A DNA stretch of 64,000 nt from Actinoplanes sp. SE50/110 (GCF_900119315.1 NZ_LT827010.1:7372001-7436000); one strand, 5' to 3'; positions 47,377-57,322 are shown, counted from the first letter of the stretch. Notes: generated by a model not told the origin, from the letters alone. A program made the numbers and translations.

Positions 47377-48579
47377 ATGCGGCAGGCCCAGCGGTTGGCG
47401 AGTGTCCGGTACGACATCCGGGGCCCGGTGCTGCGCCGGGCACAGGAGCTGGAGGCGGCCGGGCACCGGATCCTCAAGCTGAACCTGGGCAACCCGGCGC
47501 CGTGGGGCCTGGCCACCCCGGAGCCGATCGTCGCCGACGTGGTGCAGAACCTGGCCGCCGCCCAGGGTTACAGCGACGCCCGGGGCGTCTACTCGGCCCG
47601 GGTCGCGGTCGCCCAGCACTACCAGACCCTGGGCGTGCCCAGCGTCCAGCCGGACGACGTGCTGCTCGGCAACGGCGTCTCGGAACTGATCGTGATGGTG
47701 CTGCAGGCGCTGCTGGACTCGGGTGACGAGGTGCTGGTCCCCAGCCCCGACTATCCGCTCTGGACCGGCGCGGTGAACCTGTGCGGCGGCCGGGCCGTGC
47801 ACTACCGCTGCGACGAGTCCGCGGGCTGGGAGCCCGACCTGGAGCATCTGGCCGCCCGGATCACCGACCGCACCCGGGCCCTGGTCGTGATCAACCCGAA
47901 CAACCCCACGGGTGCGGTCTACTCCCCGGAGACCCTGCTCGCCATGATCGAGCTGGCCCGCCGCCACGGCCTGATGATCTTCGCGGACGAGATCTACGAC
48001 AAGATCGTCTACGACGGCGCCGTGCACCACACCCTCGCCGCGCTCGCGCCGGACGTCCCGGTGGTCAGCATGGGCGGCCTGTCCAAGGTCTACCGCGCCG
48101 CCGGTTTCCGCTCCGGCTGGCTGGCCACCAGCGGCTTCGGCCCCGACGCCGACTATCTGGACGGCCTGCAGCTGCTCGCCAACATGCGGGTCTGCCCCAA
48201 CGTCCCGGCCCAGCACGCCATCCAGACCGCGCTGGGTGGCTACCAGAGCATCAACGAGCTCATCCAGCCCGGTGGCCGCCTGATCGAGCAACGCAACCAC
48301 GCCTGGGAGGCGTTGACCGCCATCCCCGGCGTCGACTGCGTCAAGCCGGCCGGCGCCCTCTACCTGTTCGCCCGCCTGGACCCCGCCGTCCACAAGATCC
48401 ATGACGACGAGCGCCTGGTCATCGATCTCCTGGAGCAGCAGCACCTGCTCATCTCGCAGGGCACCGGCTTCAACCTGGACACTCCGGATCACCTGCGCCT
48501 GGTGTTCCTGGCCCCCACCGAGGTGCTGGACGACGCCGTCGCCCGGATCGCCACCTTCCTCGCCGCCTACCGCCAGTAG
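47377..48579 (+). CDS. Class I/II aminotransferase, alanine transaminase (AlaA)-like
   Basis: 400 residues. PLP Lys237 in LSKVYRAAGFRSGW, NPNNPTGAVY, and the phosphate-binding Arg in this segment. Overall sequence resembles AlaA/AspC-type alanine or glutamate-pyruvate aminotransferases. GAGGAGG precedes the ATG. Cytoplasmic; monocistronic between the sigma gene and the toxin gene. Confidence 0.92.
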   Translation: MRQAQRLASVRYDIRGPVLRRAQELEAAGHRILKLNLGNPAPWGLATPEPIVADVVQNLAAAQGYSDARGVYSARVAVAQHYQTLGVPSVQPDDVLLGNGVSELIVMVLQALLDSGDEVLVPSPDYPLWTGAVNLCGGRAVHYRCDESAGWEPDLEHLAARITDRTRALVVINPNNPTGAVYSPETLLAMIELARRHGLMIFADEIYDKIVYDGAVHHTLAALAPDVPVVSMGGLSKVYRAAGFRSGWLATSGFGPDADYLDGLQLLANMRVCPNVPAQHAIQTALGGYQSINELIQPGGRLIEQRNHAWEALTAIPGVDCVKPAGALYLFARLDPAVHKIHDDERLVIDLLEQQHLLISQGTGFNLDTPDHLRLVFLAPTEVLDDAVARIATFLAAYRQ

Positions 48580-48746
48580 GCGGCACCGCGCCGGCACATG
48601 CCGACGGGACCATCGACACACGTTCCGTCTCACCGGGCTGCGTCGATCACCCGACCTCTGGTATGACTGATCGGCCACAGTGGTCCGTCACGTGATCGGC
48701 CGGAGCCGGCCGCACGCCCTGTGGAGTCACTTCACGGGGGAGTGTC

Positions 48747-51700
48747 ATGGCTTCGAGACTTGCTGCACTGCCGATGATCGCCGGAGCGCTGGCGGTGGCG
48801 ATCGCCGTCCCGCAGGCCGCGTTCGCGGCGCCGCCGAAGAGCGTCCCGCCGGCCGCCGCGGCTCCGTTGACCCTGACGCAGATGCTGGAGCGGCTGGCCG
48901 GGCCGGCCACCGCGGTGCCACCGCTGGCCGACGGGCCGGTCGACGACGCCGACCTGGACCGGATGCTGTGCCAGGACCTGGCCGACTACGACGCGGACCC
49001 GGCGGTCCGGGCGGCCGCGCAGGCGGCGCTGGACACGAACGATCCGGTGCGGATCCGGGACTTCCTGGACAAGGGTCTGCCGGTCTACCGCAAGGCCGCG
49101 GTCGAGATCCAGAAGATCAAGGCCACCGAGGACCGCGCCCTGGTGCAGCACTGGGCGGACACCGGGACGCCGATCCTGCGGCAGAAGGCCGCGGCCGCGC
49201 TGGCCACCGGTGACGCCGCGAAGATCGCCGATTTCATCGCGATCGGCAAGGCCGCCGCGGACGCCGCCGACGCGCAGGGCGTGCTCAGCGCCCAGCAGCA
49301 GGCGCAGCTGATCCAGTCCCGGGTCGAGCAGATGGTCGCGCACGGCGGCTACGAGGTGCAGTCGCAGGGGCAGCTGGCGCTGGACAGTGAGGACCCGGAG
49401 GTGATCGCCGAGTTCTACAACCACGGCTACGCGATCGCCGCTCAGCAGGACACCGACGCCCAGCACGAGATCGAGGACGCCCTGGCCGCCCGCTCCGCGG
49501 CGGTCGGCAACCTCAGCACGCTGGCCGGGAAGGCGGCCCGGGCGGCCACCGCGCAGCAGCAGATCGTGGCGGCGAGCATCAGCGCGACGCAATCGCTGAC
49601 CGTGGCGGCGAACTCGATGGGACTGGTGAACCGGTACGCCAAGCAGGCCGACGCGACCTACGCGAGCGACCTGCCGGTCCGGGCCGCCGGGGGTGCGACG
49701 CACACCGCCGACCTGACCAGGCTGCGATCCGACGCATGCGCCGAATCCGCCACCACCGCACGCAACGCCGACCAGGTCACCGCGCAGGCCGGGGTGGCGG
49801 CCACCGCGGCGCAGACGCTGATCGACACCGGGCTGACGCACGGCGTCGACTGGAACGAGGTGCTGCAGGCGCAGGGTGACGCGGCCACCGCGGCGAAGCA
49901 GGCGGCCGAGACCGCGTGTCACGCGGCCGAGGCCACCGAGGCGGCGGCCAAGGCCCTCGACGCCGACCACCACGCGACGGCCGACGCGGCGAACGCGGTG
50001 AAGTACCGCCAGGCGGCCGAGCGGGAGCAGGCGGCGGCGGAGAAGCTGGCCGTGCATGCCGAGAAGCTGGCCGCGGCCGCGAAGGCCGCCGCGGCGGACG
50101 CGCACGCCCAACGGCTTCGGGCCGAGGCGGCGGCGGCGGACGCCCGGCTCCGGGTGAGTAAGGCGCAGGCCTACTACGAGACGGCGGTGCGTCAGCGCCA
50201 GATCGCCCAGCAGGCGGCCGCGGACGCGATCAACCACGAGAAGCAGGCGTACGACGCGGCGGCGCGGGCGATCGACCAGCAGAACATCGCGGTGAGCAAG
50301 CACGACGAGGCGAAGCAGGCGTACGACCGGTCGGTGGCCGCCGGTAAGCACTTCCAGCAGGTCGGCAAGCAGACCAAGGACCTGATCGACCGGGCGAAGA
50401 AGTCGGCCGACGGCGCGCACTCCAAGGAGCTGGAGGCGGAGGCGGCCGAGGCCCGCAAGATGGCCGCCGACATGGCCTGCAAATACCCGAACAACCCGAG
50501 CGGCACCGGGTGCCCGGGCACGGCCGAGATGCAGCAACTCGCGGCCGATGCCACCCGGGCGCGGGCGGACGCCACCGCGGCACGCTCGGCGGCCACGGCC
50601 GCGCAGGGTGACGCGACCGCCTCGTCGGCGGCGGCAGACGCGGCGGCCGACGACTACCGCCAGGCCGCGGCTGCGGCAGCCGCCGCGGCGGCCGCCGGCC
50701 GGGCCGCGGCGAACGAGGCTCGCAAGGCGCGTCAGGACGCCGAGACCGCCGCGGCGGCGGCGACGAAGGCGATCGACGACGCCACCAAGGCCGGCAACGA
50801 CGCGACCGCGGCGGTCGACGCCGCCCGCGCGGCGGTGCAGCATGCCGCCCAGGCCGGCGCGGACGCCGACCTCACCCGCCAGATGTACGAGGACGCGGCG
50901 CGGCAGGCGGCGATCGCCGCGTTCGAGACCCGGATCGCCGGACGCGCGGCGCTGGACGCCCGGGTGTCGGCGGAGGCGATCGCCGACCCGGCGGCCCAGG
51001 CGATCGACGTGGCCTCGGTGTACGCGGACACCGACAACGACGCCGCGATGGCGATCGACCTGGCCAACAACGCCCTGGCGATCGGGGCGACGCAGAGCGC
51101 GGCCGCCGAGCAGCACGCGGCCGACGCGGCCGCCGCCGCCGAGCACGCCGCGCAGATGGCCGCCCAGGCGCAGGAGCAGCTGAAACCGGCCTACCTGGCG
51201 GCACAGAAGGCGGCCGAGGCCGCCCAGCGGGCGGTCGCGGCGAGCAAGGTCGCGGTGGCCGCGGCGCGGGACGCCAGCCAGGAGGCGGCGGCAACGGTCG
51301 CCGCAGCCGAGGACGCGCGCCGGGCCGAGGCGCAGGCCGGCGCGTACGCCCAGGCGGCCAAGGCGGAAGGTCAGGCAGCCGGGCAGAACGCCGGGGTGGC
51401 CCGGCAGGCGCGCAACGGCGCCCGCGGCTTCGCCGACAAGGCGAAGCTGGCCTCGGACAACGCCGACCTGCTGGCCGGTGACACCGAGAAGATGAGCGGC
51501 ACGATCACCAGCATCTCCAACAGCGTGTGGGACATGGCCCGCGGGATGAGCGGGCTGGCCAAGACGCTGATGGACACCGCCTGGAAGGCGTACGACGTCG
51601 AGCAGGCGGCGGCCGAGACCGCGTGGATGCGGTGGTTGCAGGAGAAGAGCGACCAGGCGATCGACCACTGGATGCCGTGGGGCGCGGACATCGTCAAGGG

Positions 51701-53153
51701 TGCCAAGGACGACCTGCTGGGGATGGTCGAGGGCCTCTGGTACATCAGCGACTGCACGGTCGGCACCTTCATCGGCCTGGACCCGGCGACCGACGAGTAC
51801 ACGGTTCCGGACGTCACCTTCTGGCCCAAGCCGGACAAGGCCTGCAAGACGCTGCAGGACGGCTTCGGCAAGCTGCTCAGCGATCCCAAGCAGCTGCTGC
51901 ACTGGGACGAGTGGGGCAAGAACTGGCAGCGCGCGCTCGGCATGACGATCGTCGACGTGGTCACCCTGGTCGGCACCGACGGCATCGGCTCGATCTTCAA
52001 GGCGATCGAGAAGGGCATCTCCAAGGACATCGCCAAAGCGGGTCTCAAGGATCTGATCTCCGGGGCCGCCAAATACGGCGGTGAGCTGCTGTCGAACGCG
52101 GTCACCAAGCTCGGTGCGCTCAACGCGGCCCGGATCCTCGACCTCGCCGAGTCCCTCGCGATCAAGCTGACGCTGAGCCCGGAGGAGATCGCCGCGATGG
52201 CCCGGTCCATCGTGGTCAAGGGGATCGACGCCGTCGAGCAGGCCTTCCGGAACCTGCGCGACATCCCGGTCGTCAAGGGTCTCGAGGATCTGATCAAGTC
52301 CTGCCTGTCCCGCAACAGCTTCACCGCCGACACCCGCGTGCTGCTGGCCGGTGGCGGCACCAAGCCGATCGCCGAGATCACCATCGGCGACCGGGTGCTG
52401 GCCACCGACCCGGCGCAGGGGGTGACGAAGGGCGAGCCGGTCACCCGGTTGTTCCGCAACCGGGACACCGCGCTGGCTGACGTCACGATCGGCTCCGGTG
52501 CGGTGCTGCGGACCACTCAGGAACACCCGTTCTGGGACGCGACCACGCGGTCCTGGACCGCCGCGGCGGACCTGCGGCCCGGTGACCGGCTGCGCAGCAC
52601 GGTGACGGCGCCGCGGGTCGCGGCGGTTCGCGCCTACTCCGGCGACCGGGTGATGTTCAACCTGACCGTCGACGAGCTGCACACCTACTACGTGCTGGCC
52701 GGCAGGACGCCGGTCCTGGTGCACAACTGCGACAAAAACGTCGTGCTGGGCATCAACCGGCACTCCGAGGGCCTGGCGGCGGAGCTCCGCAAGCTCGAAG
52801 AGACCGCGGATGCCGTCACCTACAACGGCGACAACCTGAAGGGGATCAACCCGGAGAGCGGTCTGGCGGGCTGGCAGGAGAAGGTCAACGACGCGCTGAA
52901 GAACCCGGGCTCCGTGATCCACGTCGCGCTCGACGACATGGAGGGTGCGACGCCGCTGGAGGCGTTCATCAACGCCTACAAGAAGGCGAAGAGCGGCGAC
53001 TACGGCGCGACGGACTGGGAGATGGGGCAGATCGGCTTCTACATTCGCATGGGGTATCGGGAATGGGGCAGCATCAAGTGGTACCTCAACGGCCGGGCCC
53101 TGACCCCCGCCGAGATGCCGGAGCCGAACTGGCTGGAGCTGATGAAGTCGTGA
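48747..53153 (+). CDS. Secreted polymorphic toxin: ALF repeats, Ala-rich coiled coil, HINT and C-terminal toxin
   Basis: 1468 residues. Signal peptide 1-27 (AAFAAPP). ALF-type repeats (about 75-250: VRAAAQAALDTNDPVRIRDF and similar). Ala/Glu/Lys/Arg coiled coil (about 250-920), then a structured region (about 930-1180). HINT domain about 1186-1328 (NSFTADTRVLLAGG..., ending HTYYVLAGRTPVLVHNC) with the His-Asn1327-Cys1328 cleavage motif. The toxin, 1328-1468 (LGINRHSEGLAAEL, WEMGQIGFYIRMG, WGSIKWYLNG), resembles what I know as polymorphic toxin type 27; its activity is uncertain. HINT autoprocessing would release it. The stop overlaps the immunity gene start. Confidence 0.9.
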   Translation: MASRLAALPMIAGALAVAIAVPQAAFAAPPKSVPPAAAAPLTLTQMLERLAGPATAVPPLADGPVDDADLDRMLCQDLADYDADPAVRAAAQAALDTNDPVRIRDFLDKGLPVYRKAAVEIQKIKATEDRALVQHWADTGTPILRQKAAAALATGDAAKIADFIAIGKAAADAADAQGVLSAQQQAQLIQSRVEQMVAHGGYEVQSQGQLALDSEDPEVIAEFYNHGYAIAAQQDTDAQHEIEDALAARSAAVGNLSTLAGKAARAATAQQQIVAASISATQSLTVAANSMGLVNRYAKQADATYASDLPVRAAGGATHTADLTRLRSDACAESATTARNADQVTAQAGVAATAAQTLIDTGLTHGVDWNEVLQAQGDAATAAKQAAETACHAAEATEAAAKALDADHHATADAANAVKYRQAAEREQAAAEKLAVHAEKLAAAAKAAAADAHAQRLRAEAAAADARLRVSKAQAYYETAVRQRQIAQQAAADAINHEKQAYDAAARAIDQQNIAVSKHDEAKQAYDRSVAAGKHFQQVGKQTKDLIDRAKKSADGAHSKELEAEAAEARKMAADMACKYPNNPSGTGCPGTAEMQQLAADATRARADATAARSAATAAQGDATASSAAADAAADDYRQAAAAAAAAAAAGRAAANEARKARQDAETAAAAATKAIDDATKAGNDATAAVDAARAAVQHAAQAGADADLTRQMYEDAARQAAIAAFETRIAGRAALDARVSAEAIADPAAQAIDVASVYADTDNDAAMAIDLANNALAIGATQSAAAEQHAADAAAAAEHAAQMAAQAQEQLKPAYLAAQKAAEAAQRAVAASKVAVAAARDASQEAAATVAAAEDARRAEAQAGAYAQAAKAEGQAAGQNAGVARQARNGARGFADKAKLASDNADLLAGDTEKMSGTITSISNSVWDMARGMSGLAKTLMDTAWKAYDVEQAAAETAWMRWLQEKSDQAIDHWMPWGADIVKGAKDDLLGMVEGLWYISDCTVGTFIGLDPATDEYTVPDVTFWPKPDKACKTLQDGFGKLLSDPKQLLHWDEWGKNWQRALGMTIVDVVTLVGTDGIGSIFKAIEKGISKDIAKAGLKDLISGAAKYGGELLSNAVTKLGALNAARILDLAESLAIKLTLSPEEIAAMARSIVVKGIDAVEQAFRNLRDIPVVKGLEDLIKSCLSRNSFTADTRVLLAGGGTKPIAEITIGDRVLATDPAQGVTKGEPVTRLFRNRDTALADVTIGSGAVLRTTQEHPFWDATTRSWTAAADLRPGDRLRSTVTAPRVAAVRAYSGDRVMFNLTVDELHTYYVLAGRTPVLVHNCDKNVVLGINRHSEGLAAELRKLEETADAVTYNGDNLKGINPESGLAGWQEKVNDALKNPGSVIHVALDDMEGATPLEAFINAYKKAKSGDYGATDWEMGQIGFYIRMGYREWGSIKWYLNGRALTPAEMPEPNWLELMKS

Positions 53154-53503
53154 TCTTCCAATCCGAGCGCACCTTCCAGGTCTGGCGATACTCGGTGAGC
53201 CACGCGACCCTGCTGCTGCGCAGCACCAGGACCGCCGCCCAGCCGACCCGGATCGACCTGATCTTCAGCGGGGTGCGCCGGATGCTCCTGCAGCCGACTT
53301 TCGACGGGATCACCGTCGCGCTGGCCTCCGCCGAGGAACGCGACGCCGCCGTGCGCCGGGTCGGCGGCGACTGGGGCGACCGCGAGCTCTATCTCCTGGA
53401 TCCGGCGGCGGCCAACTTCGTCGCCTCCGCACCGCCGGCATGGCACGAGGACGAGGGGTCGTACAGCGACCCCTCGTACTTCCAGTCGATGCTTTTCCTG
53501 TAG
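53150..53503 (+). CDS. Probable immunity protein for the adjacent toxin
   Basis: 117 residues from a GTG overlapping the toxin stop (GTGA, 53150-53153), so translation is coupled. It reads as strands and helices (IFQSERTFQVWRYSVSHATL, RIDLIFSGVRRML, GITVALASAEERDAAVRRV) with an acidic C-terminal half (HEDEGSYSDPS). No signal peptide, so it would protect in the cytoplasm. Immunity is inferred from position and coupling; I do not recognise the family. Confidence 0.75.
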   Translation: MIFQSERTFQVWRYSVSHATLLLRSTRTAAQPTRIDLIFSGVRRMLLQPTFDGITVALASAEERDAAVRRVGGDWGDRELYLLDPAAANFVASAPPAWHEDEGSYSDPSYFQSMLFL

Positions 53504-53593
53504 GACCGCCGGACCGGTGAGTTCCCGGGCGGGGTGGCGCTCTTCTCGCTGAGCGTCGCCCGGACGCCGATGGGCGCCCGGGCGACGATCCGG

Positions 53594-56428
53594 TCAGGCC
53601 GGTGCGAAACCGGTCAGGTGCAGCGAGAAGGCCCGCACCGACCCGGTGTCCGAGCCGGCCCGGTCGGCCACGTGGAAGCTCCAGGTGCCGTCGACCGGCG
53701 ACAACCGCAGGGACGACAGCGACCCGTCCGGCCGCCACGTCCCGGTGAACGGGGCGTTCGCCGACTCGGCGTCGGTGAACGCCACCGTCGCGCTGTCGTC
53801 GAAGACGACCTGGCACAGGTTGTTGCCGCCCGCGCCGCTGCGGGAGAACAGGGTCGCGGCCCGCCCGTCCGGTGCGGTCAGCGTCCCGATCAGGTCACCC
53901 ACGAAGGTGTGGTCGAGGCCGACGGTGGGCGATCCGGCGTCGGTGCTGCACGCCGTACCGTCGATCGAGAAGGTCAGCGCGGAGGCGTAGCCGACGCCGC
54001 TGACGTCGACGGTGGCCGTGACCCCGGTCGGATCGTTGTCCGGGATCGGCACCGGCGCGCCGGTGTAGGCGAAGTCCCGCACGCTCGTCCCCGGCTGCCC
54101 GGTCGGCACGACGAGTCTCCCGGTGGTCGGCGACAGCGTTCCGGCGAAGGTGACCTTCGTGGTCAGGGTCACCGGCCGCCCCAGCGGATAGTCCGCCGCG
54201 AGCGTCAGTTTGTAGTTCTTCGCCTTCGTCGCGCCCGCCGCGATCGTTCCGTAGGACGCGGCGTGCGGGGTCACCGTCGCCCGCGGGTCGTCGGCGCCGA
54301 CGACCACGCTGACCCCGGTCGCCGTCCCGTCGCCCACGTTCACCGCCGGCACCGCGACGGTCGCCTGTTCCCCGGGTTCCAGGTAGGCGTCGCCGTCCCC
54401 GGTGATCGGCGTGACCGTCGGCGTCCCGGTCTTGACCAGCGGTTGCGGTGTCGCTCCGGTGTCGCGCAGCAGCAGGTCGGCCCGCAGCACCCCGAAGCCG
54501 GTGCGGTTGTCCACCCCGGCCGGCGCCAGGTCGAGGGCGGTCCCGGTGAGCGCCGCCCGGATCTCCGCGTTGCTCAGCCCCGGGTTGCCAGACAGCGCCA
54601 GGGCCGCGATCGCCGCCGCGTGCGGTGCCGCCGCCGAGGTGCCGTAGAACGGCGCGAAGCCGGACATCGAGGTCAGCACCCCGTCCGCCGCGGTGATCTC
54701 CGGCTTGGTCCGGACCAGCCCGCCGGTGGAGCTGAAGTCGCCCGGGGTGATCGCCGTGCCGTCCGGGTTGTAGAAGATCCGCCGCGGCCCGTCGGAGGTG
54801 AACCGCTCCGGTTCGGTCTGCCTGGTGAACACGTTCGGGTACGGTCCGGCCGGGTTCGGCGGGTCGCCGTCCTCCAGGTCGAACGGCAGCGCGTCGTGGG
54901 CCGGCGCGGCCGCCACCGCGAAGGCGCCGGCGGAGGCGGCGTGTCCGCGCAGCGCGCCCGGCGTCGAGAAGCCCTTGAGGGTGCCGTACGGCGTGTCGGC
55001 GAACCGGCCGCGGAACACGCTGAGCTGCAGATACCGGTCGGCGCCGGAGAATTTGACGACGGCGAGCCGCTGGTTGGTCCCGGTGCCGGTGGCCAGCGCC
55101 TCGAACGGGTCGTCGTTGCCGTCCTGGACGTCCTGGGAGAAGTCGGTGACGTTGCCGGCCGCGTCGAGCAGGTACAGGTCGTAGTCGTTGGCCGAGCCGC
55201 CGAGCGGGTCCGCCCACCACAGCGTCGTCACGCATCGGGTGCTGTTCGGCGAGAGCGGGTTGAACACCTGCACGCCCGGACCCGGGTCGAAGTCGTGGGC
55301 CCGGCCGGCGAATTTCCCGATCCCGCGCCCGGAGTCGGCGAAGTCGCCCTCCCAGTTTCCGGCGGTGCCGTCGAGCTTGTTGCCCTCGTTGCCGGCCGAG
55401 CTGAAGTAGAACGCCCCGTCAGCGATCACGTCGTTGACCGCCCGGGCCGGCGCGCCGTCCTGGAACGGGCTCTCGTGGTAGTAGACGACGTCGTCCACGA
55501 TGATGTCGCAGCCGGCGGTGAACCGCAGCGCCCGGATGTTGTCGGCGAAGCTGACCTCGCTGGTGAACGCGGTCGCGAAGCCGAGCCGCGCGTTCGGCAC
55601 CAGATCGTGGATGATCTCCAGCATCGCGGTGCCCTCATCGCCCGAACCGTCCTGGCCGGTCAGCACGTCCACGTCGGCGGGCAGGTCGCCGGTCGCCTGG
55701 GAGGCCGCGAGCGAGTCCACGCCGTCGGAGAGCGCGCACACCTTCACCCCGACCCCACTGATCTTGAAGCGGGTCCGCGCAGTGTCCGCGGCATGCGTGC
55801 GATCCCCTTCGGACACCACCGAACCACGAGGATCGACGGCCAGCGGGCGTACGCTTTCCGCAGCCTTGACAGCCGCCTCCACGCCGGCTGCACGAGCCTC
55901 TTTGGAGGGTTCCGGCGCGGTTCGGCGCGGGTCGGTCTCGTGCCCGGTGGTCAGTCCGCGCGCGGCGGTCACCGCGGTCACGTCGGACCACCCGGCGATC
56001 GTCGTCACCACCCCGAGCGGCGCCTCGACCAGCACCGACCGATCCTTGGCGCTGGGATACCGGATCCCGGCCCCGGCCGCGCGGAGCCGGCCGAGCAGTG
56101 CGGCGTCCACCCGGTCGGCGTGCACCTCGACCTCGGTGGTGCCGCCCTTGGTGACGGCGATCCGGGTGTCCACTCTGGGCAGCTCGCTCGTCGCGACCCG
56201 CCCGGACCGCTGGCGCAGTTCCACGGCGAGCCGGCTGTCGAGCTTCCGCTCGGCCGCCGTCATCGACTTCTTGAGCTGCTGCAACGCCGATATCTGAGCG
56301 AACGCCCGGCTGGTCACGTCATCCGGGCCCTGGGCGTTCGCCCCGGGCGCCGCGATCCCCACCACCACGGCCGCGACCGCGCCCACGGTCATCCAGCGTC
56401 GTAGTCCACGTACCCGATCTGGGCTCAA
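53594..56428 (-). CDS. Secreted S8/S53-type peptidase with Glu-for-His triad and C-terminal P-like domain
   Basis: About 944 residues. Signal peptide ending ANAQ. Asp in VCALSDGVDS, then DEGTAMLEIIHD where subtilisins have HGTHVAG, and Ser in GTSAAAPHAAA. This matches the S53-like subgroup with a Glu/Asp/Ser triad. After an Ig-like/CARDB region, residues about 800-944 form a proprotein convertase P-type domain (VTATVDVSG, DLIGTLTAPDGRAATLFSRSG, GTWSFHVAD). TTG at 56428 with a GGGGGG site is preferred; GTG 56479 is possible. Confidence 0.85.
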   Translation of the reverse strand: MSPDRVRGLRRWMTVGAVAAVVVGIAAPGANAQGPDDVTSRAFAQISALQQLKKSMTAAERKLDSRLAVELRQRSGRVATSELPRVDTRIAVTKGGTTEVEVHADRVDAALLGRLRAAGAGIRYPSAKDRSVLVEAPLGVVTTIAGWSDVTAVTAARGLTTGHETDPRRTAPEPSKEARAAGVEAAVKAAESVRPLAVDPRGSVVSEGDRTHAADTARTRFKISGVGVKVCALSDGVDSLAASQATGDLPADVDVLTGQDGSGDEGTAMLEIIHDLVPNARLGFATAFTSEVSFADNIRALRFTAGCDIIVDDVVYYHESPFQDGAPARAVNDVIADGAFYFSSAGNEGNKLDGTAGNWEGDFADSGRGIGKFAGRAHDFDPGPGVQVFNPLSPNSTRCVTTLWWADPLGGSANDYDLYLLDAAGNVTDFSQDVQDGNDDPFEALATGTGTNQRLAVVKFSGADRYLQLSVFRGRFADTPYGTLKGFSTPGALRGHAASAGAFAVAAAPAHDALPFDLEDGDPPNPAGPYPNVFTRQTEPERFTSDGPRRIFYNPDGTAITPGDFSSTGGLVRTKPEITAADGVLTSMSGFAPFYGTSAAAPHAAAIAALALSGNPGLSNAEIRAALTGTALDLAPAGVDNRTGFGVLRADLLLRDTGATPQPLVKTGTPTVTPITGDGDAYLEPGEQATVAVPAVNVGDGTATGVSVVVGADDPRATVTPHAASYGTIAAGATKAKNYKLTLAADYPLGRPVTLTTKVTFAGTLSPTTGRLVVPTGQPGTSVRDFAYTGAPVPIPDNDPTGVTATVDVSGVGYASALTFSIDGTACSTDAGSPTVGLDHTFVGDLIGTLTAPDGRAATLFSRSGAGGNNLCQVVFDDSATVAFTDAESANAPFTGTWRPDGSLSSLRLSPVDGTWSFHVADRAGSDTGSVRAFSLHLTGFAPA

Positions 56429-56604
56429 TGCGACCCCCCACTGATGCACATCGATTCGATGTTCGTGGATGTTAGTCACAACTGAAGATCAACAGAACGT
56501 ATTCGGGCAATCACTCTTCGTCAGGGCGGGTGGGCACGATGACGTACCGTCGTCATCGCGTCCGGAGGGGCCGCGGTCCGTGAGGGGCCCGCGGCCCCGC
56601 CCGG

Positions 56605-57072
56605 TCACTGGTAGTAGCAGACGGAGAGCTTGTCGCCGGCCGGGCGCGGAATGGCGATCGCACCGCAGTCGATCGAGCTGCCGGCGGTCAGGAACCGCCA
56701 GGCCTTCGCCTTGGCGTCATAGCGGTAGACGAAAACGCCGTCACTGCCCTCGACGCCCGGATCGGCCTGCGCGTAACCGTCGGCACACTTGATGCTCTTC
56801 GACACCACCTTGACCTTGACGTCGCCGGCGTCCGGGACGTGGACGGCGTTCAGCGTGGCGGCGGTGACCGGACACCCGTTCCCCCGCGCCGCGGCCGCCG
56901 TCTTGGTCGGGGCACTCCGGACCGGAGCGCTCTTGACCGGGGCGCTCGACACCGGGGCGCTCGACACCGGGGCGCTCGACACCGGGGCGGTGGCCGGATC
57001 CGGCTCGTTCGAGGAGGAGCAGCCGGCCAGCGCCAGGGCGGCGGCGATCGGGATCAGAACGGAGGGTCGCAT
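56605..57072 (-). CDS. Lipoprotein with repetitive Ser/Ala/Pro/Val linker
   Basis: 155 residues. Lipobox LAGC (Cys about 18), then SSAPV repeats (about 27-55) as a surface tether, and a 90-residue Cys-containing domain (GNGCPVTAATLNAV, SKSIKCADGYAQA, SIDCGAIAIP, LSVCYYQ) with four Cys, likely two disulfides. Function unknown; small sensor or inhibitor-like. ATG 57072 taken; GTG 57078 also in frame. Confidence 0.8.
   Translation of the reverse strand: MRPSVLIPIAAALALAGCSSSNEPDPATAPVSSAPVSSAPVSSAPVKSAPVRSAPTKTAAAARGNGCPVTAATLNAVHVPDAGDVKVKVVSKSIKCADGYAQADPGVEGSDGVFVYRYDAKAKAWRFLTAGSSIDCGAIAIPRPAGDKLSVCYYQ
56910..57000. repeat. 15-bp in-frame repeat in the lipoprotein linker
   Basis: Three near-perfect copies of CTCGACACCGGGGCG (56946-56990) plus diverged flanking copies encode SSAPV on the minus strand. 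Confidence 0.85.
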
Positions 57073-57170
57073 GTTCACCCGGCGATCATGCTCGACGGAC
57101 GCAATCCTCGCAGTGACACATGCGTCAATTCGCCCGCCCGCCGGCGATCCGTTCGGCCCGGCTTCCTCCA

Positions 57171-57322
57171 GCGCCGGAGATCAACGGGGTTCAGCTGTTC
57201 ACGGCGCCGGCGATCGACGGGGGTTCGACTCCCCCAGCGCCGGCCATCAACGGGGCTCGGCTCCCCGCCGCGCCGGCCATCAACGGGGCTCGGCTCTCCG
57301 CCGCGCCGGCCATCGGTGGGGT
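57171..57322. repeat. 33-bp tandem repeat abutting the MarR gene stop
   Basis: Units begin GCGCCGG at 57171, 57204, 57237, 57270 and 57303, an exact 33-base period. The array ends at the MarR stop. It is open in one plus frame (11-residue units APAINGARLxA) but has no start or expected ribosome site. Confidence 0.9.

Noticed and set aside
48732..52922. A minus-strand open frame of about 1396 codons
   Set aside because: It lies antisense to the ALF/HINT toxin. The composition (Arg/Gly/Val-rich, no domains) is typical of shadow frames in GC-rich coding DNA.
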